Source: Cycloclasticus sp. symbiont of Bathymodiolus heckerae
GTDB lineage: Bacteria > Pseudomonadota > Gammaproteobacteria > Methylococcales > Cycloclasticaceae
Length of the DNA stretch: 64,000 nt
NCBI GenBank assembly: GCA_002101235.1
Contig: LWTL01000112.1
Coordinates: forward strand, 1-64,000
Direction of reading: 5' to 3'
Of this stretch, positions 26,740-37,029 are shown piece by piece (position 1 is the stretch's first letter; each line of letters opens with the position of its first letter). A program made the position numbers and the translations under genes. The notes beneath the pieces were generated by a model. That model was not told the origin of the DNA, made no database searches, and worked only from the letters and a program-made list of their open reading frames with translations.

Positions 26740-27335
26740 GATACACGCCAACGTTTAAGGTCATCGATGACATCTACGTCCCATAATGTTGCTAACCGAT
26801 GTGACGACAAACCTAAGTTATCTGTTAATCGCAACGCCTCAGCGAGCACATCCGTCCCACTCCACGTCATATCATTAAACAAGTTTGATGGCGCTTTCCT
26901 ACAGCCAACCAACACAAAACCACCATCCTCAGCTGGACCAAATACAACATCCACGCTGCTCAACGTCTCGAAAGCTGACATTAAATAAGTCATGCTGAAA
27001 ACAGGGCAATCTGCGCCAATTAAAACCACATTAGAGTACTGATTTAGACCTGCACTCAATGCATACTGCATACGCTCACCTAAGTCGCCCCCACATTGGT
27101 TTCGAAGCTCAACGTCATATTTATTCACGCATTGCTGAAAAAACTCATGGTTGTCATCAGGCGCACACCAAAGCTCCACTTTAAACTCGCTGCCTTCAAC
27201 CAAGCCTAACGTCTTATTCAATAACTCTAGATAAACATCACAAGCTGCTTGAGCACCTATATCTCGTATCAAACGCGTTTTTACATTCCCAATAACGGGC
27301 GCTTTAGCGAATATTTGCAGTAACTTTTTAGCCAT
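26736..27335 (-). CDS. DUF2064/TIGR04282-family glycosyltransferase-like protein
   Basis: A 199-residue protein of the TIGR04282 family, related to nucleotidyl- and glycosyltransferase folds and named after a member implicated in arsenosugar synthesis. Conserved segments are FAKAPVIGNVKTRL, VLIGADCPVFS and GPAEDGGFVLVGC. The usual partner genes (a radical SAM protein or TIGR04283 transferase) are not adjacent. Function in this organism is unknown. Confidence 0.85.
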   Translation of the reverse strand: MAKKLLQIFAKAPVIGNVKTRLIRDIGAQAACDVYLELLNKTLGLVEGSEFKVELWCAPDDNHEFFQQCVNKYDVELRNQCGGDLGERMQYALSAGLNQYSNVVLIGADCPVFSMTYLMSAFETLSSVDVVFGPAEDGGFVLVGCRKAPSNLFNDMTWSGTDVLAEALRLTDNLGLSSHRLATLWDVDVIDDLKRWRVS

Positions 27336-27431
27336 AAATTAACACTGAGGTTATTTCCTATTTTCTTTTAATTTTAACCCGTCGGCTAATAATTTATACT
27401 ACCCCATCTTCCTCATTTACTATTTGGCATC

Positions 27432-28628
27432 ATGAATCCCGACTTGGCATTATTAAACCCTTACCCTTTTGAAAAACTAGCTCAGTTAAAAAGCTGCGTA
27501 TCGCCTCCTGCACATCTTAAGCATATTGCTTTGTCCGTTGGTGAGCCAAAACACCCTACACCAAAAATCATTACGGATGCCTTATTAAATAATTTAAACA
27601 CATTAGGTCAATACCCGACCACACGTGGGTTAGATGCCTTAAGGGAAAGCATTGCAGCATGGTTATGCAAACGTTTTAGCATTCAAACAAATGACATCAA
27701 CCCGCACACCCATATTCTGCCGGTCAGCGGAACACGTGAAGCGCTATTCTCATTCGCCCAATGCATCGTTGATAAACAACAAGGCAGCACAGTGGTGGTG
27801 CCAAACCCTTTTTATCAAATTTATGAAGGAGCTGCGCTTTTAGCTGGCGCTAAACCGTTCTTTATCAATTGCGATGAAAGTACAAACTACCTACCCGATT
27901 ACGATTCTGTGCCGGCAGACATTTGGAAGAAATGCCAATTACTTTATATTTGCAATCCTGGCAACCCCAGTGGAGCGGTTCATAGCTCGGCCTTATTACG
28001 CCAGTTAATCAAACTAGCACACCGCTATAATTTTGTTATTGCTGCGGACGAATGCTATTCAGAAATTTATTTCAAAAACAGCATTAAACCAACTGGGCTA
28101 TTACAAGCAAGTGCAGCTATGGGCAATAGAGATTTCGCTCGTTGCGTTGTATTTCATAGCTTATCCAAACGTTCAAACGCACCAGGGTTACGCTCTGGTT
28201 TCGTCGCAGGCGACCCCGGTATCATTAACGAGTATTTCCGTTATCGTACCTACCACGGTTGCACAATGCCGGTCCCTACACAACACGCTAGTACTGCTGC
28301 ATGGTCAGATGAACAACACGTTGAAGACAACCGTACCCTTTACCAAGAGAAGTTCACCCGTGTTATTGATATTGTCGGCAATAGCTTACCCCTGCAATTT
28401 CCAGACGCTGGTTTTTACCTCTGGACTAAAACACCTATAGCAGACGACCTCTTCACACAGAAGCTGTTTGAACAGCAACACATTACTGTGCTACCGGGGC
28501 AATATTTGTCTCGTGATACCGAAAGTGGCAACCCCGGCAAAAACCATGTACGCATGGCGCTTGTTGCCTCGGTTGAAGAATGCGAAGATGCCGCTCATCG
28601 ACTTAAAAAGTTTGCAGATAGCCTTTAA
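27432..28628 (+). CDS. dapC: Succinyldiaminopimelate transaminase
   Basis: A fold-type I PLP aminotransferase (398 residues) for the DapC step of lysine and meso-diaminopimelate synthesis. The start MNPDLALLNPYPFEKLAQL and the segment SLSKRSNAPGLRSGFVAG, containing the PLP lysine, match DapC. It lies 44 bases before dapD and heads the series dapC-dapD-(arsC-like)-dapE. Confidence 0.93.
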   Translation: MNPDLALLNPYPFEKLAQLKSCVSPPAHLKHIALSVGEPKHPTPKIITDALLNNLNTLGQYPTTRGLDALRESIAAWLCKRFSIQTNDINPHTHILPVSGTREALFSFAQCIVDKQQGSTVVVPNPFYQIYEGAALLAGAKPFFINCDESTNYLPDYDSVPADIWKKCQLLYICNPGNPSGAVHSSALLRQLIKLAHRYNFVIAADECYSEIYFKNSIKPTGLLQASAAMGNRDFARCVVFHSLSKRSNAPGLRSGFVAGDPGIINEYFRYRTYHGCTMPVPTQHASTAAWSDEQHVEDNRTLYQEKFTRVIDIVGNSLPLQFPDAGFYLWTKTPIADDLFTQKLFEQQHITVLPGQYLSRDTESGNPGKNHVRMALVASVEECEDAAHRLKKFADSL

Positions 28629-28672
28629 GCAAACCATATTCATTTATAAACTTTTAAAATTTAGGACAAACC

Positions 28673-29491
28673 ATGCAAAATCTTGAAAACATCATTAACG
28701 ACGCGTTTGATAACCGCGCTGACTTCAACTCTAAAACAGTTTCAGCTGATATTCGCTCAGCCGTAGAAAGCGCTCTTGCTCTACTCGACAGCGGTGAAGG
28801 CCGCGTTGCCGAAAAGAAAGACGGCGAATGGGTGGTAAACCAGTGGTTGAAGAAAGCCGTTCTTCTATCATTTAAAATTAACGATAACCGCGTAATGGAC
28901 GGTGACAACAACGGTTACTACGACAAAGTAGAAACAAAATTCGCTAACTACACAGAAGAAGACTTCAAAAAAGGCGGTATGCGCGCAGTACCGGGTTCAG
29001 TTGTTCGTGCTGGTTCGTACATTGGCCCTAACGTTGTATTAATGCCTTCTTTCGTTAACATCGGCGCGTTTGTTGATAGTGGCACAATGGTAGATGGCTG
29101 GGCAACAGTAGGCTCATGCGCACAAATTGGTAAAAACGTCCATTTATCAGGTGGCGTAGGCATTGGTGGTGTTTTAGAGCCTCTACAAGCAGGCCCAACC
29201 ATTATTGAAGACAACTGCTTTATCGGCGCACGTTCAGAAGTTGTTGAAGGCGTTATAGTTGGCGAAGGTTCTGTTATTTCGATGGGCGTTTACATTGGCC
29301 AAAGCACTAAAATTTATAACCGCGAAACAGGCGAAACAATGTACGGTCGCGTTCCTCCATACTCTGTTGTTGTACCGGGTAACTTGCCATCAAAAGACGG
29401 CACACACAGCTTGTATGCCGCAATTATCATCAAAACAGTTGATGCTAAAACACGGAGCAAAACAGGCTTAAACGACCTTCTAAGAGATTAA
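28673..29491 (+). CDS. dapD: 2,3,4,5-tetrahydropyridine-2,6-dicarboxylate N-succinyltransferase
   Basis: DapD (272 residues, close to the 274 of Escherichia coli) succinylates tetrahydrodipicolinate. It has an N-terminal helical domain, then left-handed beta-helix hexapeptide repeats (about 105-230; for example [20 protein letters not shown]) and a C-terminal [11 protein letters not shown] segment. It is one base from the following arsC-like gene. Confidence 0.96.
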   Translation: MQNLENIINDAFDNRADFNSKTVSADIRSAVESALALLDSGEGRVAEKKDGEWVVNQWLKKAVLLSFKINDNRVMDGDNNGYYDKVETKFANYTEEDFKKGGMRAVPGSVVRAGSYIGPNVVLMPSFVNIGAFVDSGTMVDGWATVGSCAQIGKNVHLSGGVGIGGVLEPLQAGPTIIEDNCFIGARSEVVEGVIVGEGSVISMGVYIGQSTKIYNRETGETMYGRVPPYSVVVPGNLPSKDGTHSLYAAIIIKTVDAKTRSKTGLNDLLRD

Positions 29492-29492
29492 T

Positions 29493-29837
29493 ATGCCAGT
29501 TGTTTTATATGGCATTAAGAATTGTGACACCATTAAAAAAGCCAAAAACTGGTTGGTTGATAATGGTGTCGAATTCACCTTTCATGATTACCGCAAAGAC
29601 GGCTTAAGCACTCAGCTAGTTAATACGCTAGAAGATTCCTTAGGCTGGGAAGTCATGGTCAATAAACGCGGCACAACGTGGCGTAAATTGCCTGATGATG
29701 TTAAAGCCAATATCAATAAAGAAAGCGCTTTAGCACTCATGCTGGAAAACCCAGCCATTATTAAACGGCCTATTCTTAACACCGGTAAAACCCTGTTAAT
29801 TGGATTCTCCACAACCGACTACAAAGAACACTTATAA
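29493..29837 (+). CDS. yffB: ArsC/Spx-family (YffB-like) protein
   Basis: A 114-residue thioredoxin-fold protein of the ArsC/Spx family; YffB is found next to dapE in Escherichia coli too. The start VLYGIKNCDTIKKAKNWL carries the single cysteine of the family, and KRPIL near the C-terminus is conserved. Arsenate reductase activity is not established for YffB members. It sits between dapD and dapE with almost no gaps, so it is co-transcribed with them, but its role there is unclear. Confidence 0.9.
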   Translation: MPVVLYGIKNCDTIKKAKNWLVDNGVEFTFHDYRKDGLSTQLVNTLEDSLGWEVMVNKRGTTWRKLPDDVKANINKESALALMLENPAIIKRPILNTGKTLLIGFSTTDYKEHL

Positions 29838-29841
29838 AAAT

Positions 29842-30969
29842 ATGAGCGAAACGTTAGACCTAGCCATAGCGCTTTTAAAGCAGCCGTCCTTAACACCCGA
29901 AGATGCAGGCTGCATGGACATCATGGTTGATTACCTGCAACAACGCGGGTTTAATATTGAATGGATGAACTTTGGTGAAACCCGCAACCTTTGGGCGCGC
30001 CGTGGCACCGAAGCACCTTTATTTTGTTTCGCTGGTCATACCGATGTTGTGCCAACAGGCCCACTAGACGAATGGAACACCTCGCCGTTTGAACCGACCA
30101 TTAAAGGCGACTTGCTCTACGCACGTGGCGCAGCCGATATGAAAGGCAGCCTTGCCGCCATGCTAACCGCTTGTGACAGCTTTATTGCACAACACAGTAA
30201 CCACAATGGCTCTATTGCCTTTCTCATCACCAGTGACGAAGAAGGCCCAGCCATTAATGGCACCGTTAAAGTTATAGAGGCGCTCGATAAGCGTAATGAG
30301 AAAATTGATTTTTGCATTGTTGGCGAACCGTCAAGCCATAAAACATTTGGCGACATGGTGCGCGTTGGCCGCCGTGGTTCTATCAACGGTTATTTAAAGC
30401 TTATCGGCAAACAAGGGCACGTTGCTTACCCAGAATTGGTTAAAAACCCTATTCACGCGCTTGCGCCTATTTTATCGCTTTTAACGGCTGAAAAATGGGA
30501 TGAAGGAAACGACTATTTCCCACCTACTAGCTTTCAAATATCTAATTTAAACTCGGGTACAGGCGTTACAAATGTTGTGCCAGGCCATGCGGATATGATC
30601 TTCAATTTGCGCTTCTCAAGTGAACTAACGCCCGAGGAAATTAAGCGCCGCGTTACCTACATTGTCGATCAAAATTCTGACGATTATGAGCTCACTTGGA
30701 ACGTGTCTGGCCTTCCCTTCATAACCGAAAAAGGAACCCTCACAAACGCTGTTGAAAAAGCCATTCAGGATGTCACCGGAATAAGCACTGTTTTATCAAC
30801 TGGCGGCGGCACATCCGATGGGCGATTTATCGCACCCAGTGGCGCACAGCTGATTGAGCTAGGCCCTATTAACGAAACCATTCATAAAATAAATGAGTGT
30901 GTAAGCGTTAAAGATTTAGATGCTTTATCCATTACTTACAGCAAAGTTTTAGAAAACACTTTACTTTAA
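29842..30969 (+). CDS. dapE: Succinyl-diaminopimelate desuccinylase
   Basis: A dinuclear zinc peptidase-family enzyme (375 residues) releasing succinate from N-succinyl-LL-diaminopimelate. Metal and catalytic motifs: [36 protein letters not shown] and GGGTSDGRF. The ATG at 29842 is chosen because homologues begin MSETLxLA; an upstream in-frame ATG at 29800 overlaps the arsC-like gene and adds non-conserved residues. No strong ribosome site precedes it, so coupling to the upstream gene is probable. Confidence 0.94.
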   Translation: MSETLDLAIALLKQPSLTPEDAGCMDIMVDYLQQRGFNIEWMNFGETRNLWARRGTEAPLFCFAGHTDVVPTGPLDEWNTSPFEPTIKGDLLYARGAADMKGSLAAMLTACDSFIAQHSNHNGSIAFLITSDEEGPAINGTVKVIEALDKRNEKIDFCIVGEPSSHKTFGDMVRVGRRGSINGYLKLIGKQGHVAYPELVKNPIHALAPILSLLTAEKWDEGNDYFPPTSFQISNLNSGTGVTNVVPGHADMIFNLRFSSELTPEEIKRRVTYIVDQNSDDYELTWNVSGLPFITEKGTLTNAVEKAIQDVTGISTVLSTGGGTSDGRFIAPSGAQLIELGPINETIHKINECVSVKDLDALSITYSKVLENTLL

Positions 30970-30995
30970 GAACAACAGCTAATAGGTTGAATTAT

Positions 30996-32345
30996 ATGAC
31001 TTACGACTACGACTTAATATCCATAGGCGGCGGCAGCGGCGGTATTGCAGGCGCAAATAGAGCGGCTTCTTATGGCGCTAAATGCGCCGTTATTGAACAA
31101 GCTCGTTTAGGCGGCACTTGCGTTAATGTGGGTTGCGTGCCGAAAAAAGTTATGTGGTTTGCAGCCGCAACAGCAGACGCCATTGGCGCTGCTAAAAACT
31201 ACGGATTTGATGTTTCCTTAAACGGTTTTAACTGGACAGAACTTAAGCAAAAAAGAGACGCTTATATCGAGCGACTTAACGGCATTTACGCCAACAATTT
31301 AAACAACAATAAGGTCGATTTTTTTGAAGGCGCTGCCTCATTTATAGACCCGCATACCATTCAAGTTGGCGATAAAAAAATAACCGCAAAACGCTTTTTA
31401 ATAGCAACCGGCGGCATGCCTTCTGTTCCAGAAATGCCGGGTGCTGAATACGGCATTACATCTGATGGTTTTTTTGAACTTGAAAAACAGCCAGAAAAAG
31501 TAGCCGTTATTGGTGCAGGGTTTATTGCCGTTGAATTAGCCGGCGTGTTCCAAGCACTCGGCACACAAACCAGCCTTCTTATTCGCGGTGAACAAACCCT
31601 TAGGCAGTTCGACAGCATGCTAGGCAAAGAGCTATCTAAAGCCATGCAACACCAAGGCATTACACTTAAAACAAACACCTCCCCTACTTCTATAGAAAAA
31701 ACAGCACGTGGTACCTTTATTATCCATACCAAAGATGGAACCGTAGACGGTGAGTTTGACCAAGTACTTTGGGCTATAGGCCGCCACGCCAACACCCAAG
31801 GTTTAAACCTACAAAACGCCGGTATTGAAACAGACAAACGCGGCTTTATCCCTACTGATGAGTGGCAAAAAACCACACAAGACCATATCTTTTCTGTAGG
31901 TGATGTCACCGGACAAATCGCGCTAACACCCGTTGCTATTGCTGCTGCAAGGCGTTTAAGTGACCGTTTATTCAATGACCAAACCGATAGAAAGTTAGAC
32001 TACAACTTAGTGCCTAGCGTTATCTTCTCGCACCCACCTATAGGCACCATTGGCTTAACTGAACAGCAAGCCAATGAGCAATATGGCGACACGGTTAAAA
32101 TTTACAGCTCAACCTTTAACCCAATGACTCAAGCTTTGTCCGAAAGCAAACAACCCACTACAATGAAACTAGTGACTGTTGGAAAAGACGAAAAAATTGT
32201 TGGCTGTCATCTCTTTGGAGAAAGCTCCGATGAAATGCTACAAGGCTTTGCTGTTGCAATAAAGATGGGCGCAACCAAGAAAGATTTCGATGACACCGTC
32301 GCTATTCACCCGACTAATTCAGAAGAGTTAGTCACCATGACATAG
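30996..32345 (+). CDS. gor: Glutathione-disulfide reductase
   Basis: An FAD- and NADPH-dependent oxidoreductase (449 residues, family norm about 450) that keeps glutathione reduced. FAD motif [14 protein letters not shown] is at 11-24; the redox pair C42-x4-C47 lies in [13 protein letters not shown]; the C-terminal [10 protein letters not shown] has the catalytic histidine. The ATG at 30996 has AGG upstream; an in-frame TTG three codons earlier is less likely. It follows dapE by 26 bases. Confidence 0.94.
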   Translation: MTYDYDLISIGGGSGGIAGANRAASYGAKCAVIEQARLGGTCVNVGCVPKKVMWFAAATADAIGAAKNYGFDVSLNGFNWTELKQKRDAYIERLNGIYANNLNNNKVDFFEGAASFIDPHTIQVGDKKITAKRFLIATGGMPSVPEMPGAEYGITSDGFFELEKQPEKVAVIGAGFIAVELAGVFQALGTQTSLLIRGEQTLRQFDSMLGKELSKAMQHQGITLKTNTSPTSIEKTARGTFIIHTKDGTVDGEFDQVLWAIGRHANTQGLNLQNAGIETDKRGFIPTDEWQKTTQDHIFSVGDVTGQIALTPVAIAAARRLSDRLFNDQTDRKLDYNLVPSVIFSHPPIGTIGLTEQQANEQYGDTVKIYSSTFNPMTQALSESKQPTTMKLVTVGKDEKIVGCHLFGESSDEMLQGFAVAIKMGATKKDFDDTVAIHPTNSEELVTMT

Positions 32346-32377
32346 CACTCTACCCAATCATATAGCTCAGTGCTTTT
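32344..32377 (+). terminator. Possible weak terminator after gor
   Basis: AGCACT and AGTGCT (32344-32349 and 32369-32374) can pair across a long loop and are followed by TTT. The loop is large and the T-run short, so support is modest. Confidence 0.35.
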
Positions 32378-32382
32378 CAGAC

Positions 32383-33687
32383 CTATTCCGCTTCATGGTC
32401 ATAGAACTTAAACTTATTTTTCCCTGACTGTTTAGCGTAGTACATAGCTGTATCGGCCTGATTCAATAATTCATCGAGCGGCATCAAGTGACCAGGGCTG
32501 ATAGATGCACCGCAAGATGCTGTTATATTGTGTGACGTACTATCAACAATGTAAGGTTGCGACAATGAATCAAGCATTCGCTCTAAAATTTGCTCTGCCT
32601 GCACACTGTGCTCAAGCCCACCTAACAGCAAAGTAAATTCATCTCCGCCTTGTCGCGACACAGTATCCCCTTCTCTTAAACACAGCTTAATTCGCCCTGA
32701 GACTTCAATTAAAACTTTATCGCCAATATGGTGACCATGGTTATCATTAACGGGTTTAAAGTCATCTAAATCTAGAAAACAAACAGCCAACAATGTTTTA
32801 GTACGCTTACTATGGGCGACGGCTTGTTTAAAACGATCTACAAATAACGCTCTATTCGGTAATTTCGTTAGCACATCATAATGCGCTAAACGCTTCAATT
32901 CTTTTTCTTTACCTTTATGGTGAGTAAGGTCTTTCCATGTAATATGAAGCCCATCACCATCGTCAATGGGAACAGCCGTTAACAACACTTCAACTGGGAA
33001 TACCTCTCCACATTTTCGCTTATGATTCCACTCAAAACGATGGCTGCCTTGCTCAAATGCTAAAGACGTTATTCTTTCCGATTTTTCGCATGATAATTCA
33101 CCATCACCTTGCTTATGAGCTGAAAATGCCGATGGCCCTGCTTTGAGTACTTCCGCTTTACTCTCACAACCCAGCATCGTCACCGCTGCTTGATTACAAT
33201 CGATATACTTACCATTTTTGTATAACAAAAAAGCATCCGCAGACTCTTCAAATAACCGCTTATAATCTGTAACATTGCTGTCTGCCGCACTTAAGTCGTC
33301 GTTAACTTCTTTTCTCTCTTGAAGTTTTTGAACGCCTACACCTAAGCGGAGGTGAAGCTCATCTTTATCGATCGGCTTTAACATATAATCGTTAGCGCCT
33401 GTACTCAAGCCCTCAACGATATCATCAATATGATCACGCCCCGTTAATATAATTATATACGGTGACTGACCCTTACTTTTTCCCCGAATTTGCTCGCAAA
33501 CTTCAATGCCCGTCATGTTTGGCATTCCCCAGTCTAGCAATAACAAACAAGGCGCATCTTCTTACTGCATAACATCCCATGCTGCCGCGCCATCTTTCAC
33601 AGCCACCACATCATAACCCCACTGCATTGCCAACTGTGTCAGCAACAACCGCGTTGTATTGTCATCTTCCGCTATAAGTAGTTTCAT
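32383..33687 (-). pseudogene. Response regulator-PAS-diguanylate cyclase interrupted by an in-frame stop codon
   Basis: Read from the ATG at 33687, the frame encodes MKLLIAEDDNTTRLL, a receiver-domain start, then meets TAA at codon 42 (33564-33562) and continues in the same frame with EDAPCLLLLDWGMPN. D52 would be the phosphorylated aspartate; TGRDHIDD and LKPID complete the receiver (to about 120). A PAS domain (about 140-260) and an intact GGDEF domain (RQGGDEF) follow. A single base change, such as CAA to TAA, explains the break. There is no good internal start, so the cyclase is probably not made unless the stop is a sequence error. The ANTAR gene lies 41 bases upstream on the same strand. 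Confidence 0.85.
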
Positions 33688-33728
33688 AAAATCACCAAAC
33701 CCTCACCCTAGTGAAGCCATTATGTTAT

Positions 33729-34367
33729 TTATGTTCTATGTGAAACCGTTAATAGGAGCCACTCTTCCAAGAGGTCTACAGAGTCTAAAGAAAGTTCGTT
33801 TGATTTGTGAATGTTTTCAATAATTTCACAGGACGCATCTACCATTCGACGCTGCTTACTACGACTAGTCGATTTTAAACAGTTCAGCACGTCCTCTTCT
33901 ACCAATCCACTTTTGTGCATCAGCATGCCAACAGCAATGCCCGTCATACGATTATTTCTTATCTTCTCATCAATATCTTGCCCGCGACGAGAAAAGTGCT
34001 CTCGCTCTTTATGCCACAGCAAGCCTAACCTGATATTCACACAAATATCTGAAACCGACGGAGCCCCATTAATGAAGCCAACCGAGTGTTCAAGTGCGTC
34101 TGAAGAAGCGGTGTGATTATTGTGGAAATTTACGCCTGATACCAAATACGGTTTATCCAAAGACCTTAGTACATCATGACTCTCGTCTAATTTAGAGAGT
34201 TCAACGATGCAAACATCTGGAATATTTTGGGGGGATGCAAAAGAAGCTAAATCATTACAAAATCGAAACGCATAACCTAGTGATAGAAGGTCTTCTTTTG
34301 ATTGCTTAAAAACTGAAATTTCATCGCTATACACATCAACTTGTATAGCCTTACCAACACCCTTCAT
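33729..34367 (-). CDS. ANTAR-domain RNA-binding regulator with degenerate receiver-like N-terminus
   Basis: A 212-residue protein. The C-terminal part (about 130-190), with IRNNRMTGIAVGMLMHKSGL and a following helical stretch, is an ANTAR domain, which binds paired RNA hairpins to prevent transcription termination. The N-terminal 120 residues look like a receiver-type fold without the acidic pocket and phosphoacceptor pattern. It lies upstream of the broken response regulator-cyclase. ANTAR proteins often control nitrogen or amide metabolism; the nitrate genes of this window are 19 kb away, and no classic tandem hairpin leader was found there. Confidence 0.8.
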   Translation of the reverse strand: MKGVGKAIQVDVYSDEISVFKQSKEDLLSLGYAFRFCNDLASFASPQNIPDVCIVELSKLDESHDVLRSLDKPYLVSGVNFHNNHTASSDALEHSVGFINGAPSVSDICVNIRLGLLWHKEREHFSRRGQDIDEKIRNNRMTGIAVGMLMHKSGLVEEDVLNCLKSTSRSKQRRMVDASCEIIENIHKSNELSLDSVDLLEEWLLLTVSHRT

Positions 34368-34580
34368 AGCCTTCCTTTTACAGTCTTATTATTTTCAGTA
34401 GGTAGGCGGAAGCGTAGGCCGTTACTTTTACGATATTGTTACGCTATTACATGTTAATTACAAGGCATTATTAACCAATCGTTTTATTTAAACGTAGAAC
34501 CCTCCTTTGTATCTCTAGGCTTCGCATACAATCAGCGAAAGCACTTTTTTAACTATTAAGTATTAAGTATTATTAATACA

Positions 34581-34892
34581 TTAATCTGAAGCATTTTCAC
34601 GCCTCTTTTGCCCTTCTTCAAACGCTGCCAACTGTTCTGGCGTAGCCGATTTTTGATACTTACTTTTCCATTCTGAAAAAGCCATGCCATATACTATTTC
34701 GCGCGCGGCATCATAATCAATATTTTCGCCACGTTCTTCAGCCGCCGCTACATACCACTTTGAGAAACAATTACGGCAAAAGTCCGCTAAATTCATTAAG
34801 TCTATATTTTGCACATCCGTATGGGTTTGAAAGTGCTTGATAATGCGCCTAAAAGCAGCCGCTTCAATCTCTGTTTGCGTTTGTTTATCCAT
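34581..34892 (-). CDS. DUF1244-family protein
   Basis: A 103-residue conserved protein of the DUF1244 family (LADFCRNCFSKWY with a CxxC, and AREIVYGMAFSEWKSKYQ). The function is unknown. It follows zapE by 13 bases on the same strand and is probably co-transcribed. The 213 bases between it and the ANTAR gene show no further gene. Confidence 0.88.
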   Translation of the reverse strand: MDKQTQTEIEAAAFRRIIKHFQTHTDVQNIDLMNLADFCRNCFSKWYVAAAEERGENIDYDAAREIVYGMAFSEWKSKYQKSATPEQLAAFEEGQKRRENASD

Positions 34893-34905
34893 AATAATCT
34901 CCGGT

Positions 34906-36012
34906 TTACGGTAAATGAGGGCGTTCTAAATAATCGTGTGACTGCATTTCTAATAGCCTGCTTGTAGTTCGTTCAAACTGAAATGCCAACTTCGTACCTT
35001 GATAGAGTTGTTCAACAGGAACCTCGGCAGATATAATTAATTTGACATTGTGATCGTACAGCTCGTCCACTAAGTTTATAAAACGATTGGCTATGTCGTT
35101 CGTCATATCATTCATAACCGTGACATTGGAGACGAAAACTGTATGAAACAGCCGCGAAATTTCAATGTAATCAGCGGCTCCTCGTGGAATATCGCAAATG
35201 GTTTTATATTCAAACCAAACAACCCCTTCTGCGCAATGTTCCACGCCCACTTGTCGCCCTTCTATTTCAAGGTTTGATTCAGGCTCTACATCCGCTGCTG
35301 TCATATGTTCAAACAATTCTGACAACACAATATCGGCTTGATCATCTAAGGGGGAATGATAAATTTCAGCTTGTTCTAATTCACGTAGCCGGTAATCAGT
35401 TCCACTGTCTAGCTTAAGCACATCACAATTCGCTTTCAACGCTTCAATGGCTGGCAAAAAACGCGCACGCTGTAAGCCGCCTTTGTATAAACCATCGGGT
35501 TCTATATTAGATGTGGCTACCAAACAAATACCTCGTTTAAATAATGCCTCAAACAGTCTACCTAATAACATTGCATCGGTAATATCTGAAACAAAAAACT
35601 CATCAAAGCACAGTACCCTGCTATCGCTGGCTATTTGGTCAGCAACTATCTGCAGAGGGTCTTCCACATTTTTTATGCCGTTCAATTGTTGATGAACTTT
35701 CTGCATAAAACGATGGAAATGTGTACGTTGCTTTTCTTTAAACGGTAATGAATCGTAGAAAATATCCATAAGGTAGGTTTTACCTTGTCCTACACCACCC
35801 CATAAATATAACCCTTTAGGCGCATTCAATATAGAGGGCTCTATAGACTTGAATTTTGAGAAAAAGCCCTTCTTTGCCACTGTTTTTTGTACGCTAGGTG
35901 CTTCTAAGCCTTCGTAAAGTTCCGTTAGCCGCTGTATCACTGCCAACTGAGCATCATCTTCAATAAATCCGTGCTGCGCTTGATCAGATAGGTAGCGTTC
36001 TAATGGGCTCAT
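34906..36012 (-). CDS. zapE: Cell division protein ZapE (AFG1-like ATPase)
   Basis: A 368-residue AAA-type ATPase of the AFG1 family. Walker A is GGVGQGKT (in GLYLWGGVGQGKTYLMD) and Walker B is VLCFDEFFVSD; the tail SRLLEMQSHDYL is also conserved. In Escherichia coli ZapE associates with the Z-ring during late division and stress. DUF1244 follows after 13 bases. Confidence 0.93.
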   Translation of the reverse strand: MSPLERYLSDQAQHGFIEDDAQLAVIQRLTELYEGLEAPSVQKTVAKKGFFSKFKSIEPSILNAPKGLYLWGGVGQGKTYLMDIFYDSLPFKEKQRTHFHRFMQKVHQQLNGIKNVEDPLQIVADQIASDSRVLCFDEFFVSDITDAMLLGRLFEALFKRGICLVATSNIEPDGLYKGGLQRARFLPAIEALKANCDVLKLDSGTDYRLRELEQAEIYHSPLDDQADIVLSELFEHMTAADVEPESNLEIEGRQVGVEHCAEGVVWFEYKTICDIPRGAADYIEISRLFHTVFVSNVTVMNDMTNDIANRFINLVDELYDHNVKLIISAEVPVEQLYQGTKLAFQFERTTSRLLEMQSHDYLERPHLP

Positions 36013-36106
36013 AGTGAAATTAGGTTAATTGTGTTAAATTAGCTGTCTTAACAAACCGCCCGAGAACTCGAGACTCGTTATTGGCTCATTATAGCAATTA
36101 TCACAC

Positions 36107-36439
36107 ATGATCATTCAAGCAAATTTACCTAATGTCAGCTTAGCTACTGCGCCTAAGAAAGTTCTTAGCAAAGAGCCTACACCAAATGATGATGCCGCGA
36201 GCAAACGTTCTGAGAACAACCAAACGAACGGTCAATCAACACCAACTAACGCTGAACGTACTGAGTTATTTGAACAAGTTGAATCATTAAATAACAACGA
36301 AAAAGCTAATTTTCGCACCAGTGATGTTGAAAACAGAAATCAAAAATTAATCCAATCATACCTAGACAATAAAGCCCTAGAAAACCAAGACATACGTGAC
36401 GAGCTTCATGAGCAACTTGGTATAGACGCGCTAGCTTAA
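36107..36439 (+). CDS. Conserved hypothetical protein, low-complexity N-terminus
   Basis: A 110-residue hydrophilic protein with no signal peptide or membrane span. The first 50 residues are rich in Asn, Thr and Ser and look disordered; the last 45 are helical and end in the pattern DELHEQLGIDALA, a type of tail seen in small gammaproteobacterial proteins of unknown function. It precedes yciB by 18 bases on the same strand. Confidence 0.6.
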   Translation: MIIQANLPNVSLATAPKKVLSKEPTPNDDAASKRSENNQTNGQSTPTNAERTELFEQVESLNNNEKANFRTSDVENRNQKLIQSYLDNKALENQDIRDELHEQLGIDALA

Positions 36440-36457
36440 AACTTGCTTTAACCTCCC

Positions 36458-37021
36458 ATGAAGTTCTTAACTGATTTTTTCCCCATACTACTATTTTTTA
36501 TTGCCTACAAGTGGCAAGGTATTTATGCGGCTACCGTTGTTGCTATTGCCGCTTCTAGCGTACAAGTAAGCTTATATTGGTTAAAAAACCGCCGCTTTGA
36601 CTCTAGCCACTTGATGACGTTCTTCATCATCCTTATTTTCGGCGGCGCTACACTTTACTTGCAAGACGAAACTTTTATAAAGTGGAAACCAACCGTCATC
36701 AATTGGCTCTTTGCACTCGCCTGCTTACTTACTCACTCATTTTATTGGCAAAACACCGCTTATTAAACGAATGATGAGTAGCGGCCTCACATTACCCGAC
36801 AATATTTGGACAAAGCTAAACGGTATTTGGGCGCTTTTTTTATTATTCAAGGCGGCCTAAACCTTTACGTTATGTACAATTTTGATACCGACACGTGGGT
36901 TAACTTTAAATTATTTGGCATGATGGGGATGACTGTTCTATTCATTATTGCTCAAGGCTTTTATTTAATGAAATACATCTCCGAGCCTGTAGAAATCACT
37001 AACGACAATTCAACTGAGTAA
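36458..37021 (+). pseudogene. yciB: Intracellular septation protein A (yciB/ispZ) with two compensating frameshifts
   Basis: The reading frame opens as a normal YciB (MKFLTDFFPILLFFIAYKW to FALACLLTHSF), then an extra T in the T-run at 36740-36743 shifts the frame and gives a stop. The next frame continues the protein ([14 protein letters not shown] to GIWALF). A missing T in the run 36835-36841 shifts it again, and the C-terminus ([21 protein letters not shown]) resumes in the first frame. The total of 188 codons matches the family length. Both changes are in T homopolymers, so sequence error is a real possibility. YciB is an inner-membrane protein of cell envelope synthesis. bolA follows after 8 bases. 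Confidence 0.85.
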
Positions 37022-37029
37022 ATAAAAAC

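Noticed and set aside
30987-30995. TTG start for gor
   Set aside because: ATG at 30996 matches homologue starts and has AGG upstream.
34549-34580. TTAAGTA direct repeats near the end of the DUF1244 gene
   Set aside because: Two copies in very AT-rich sequence; most likely chance.
36806-37021. Separate small membrane protein after yciB
   Set aside because: It is the C-terminal part of YciB in the original frame after two single-base shifts; its TTG start lies within conserved YciB sequence.
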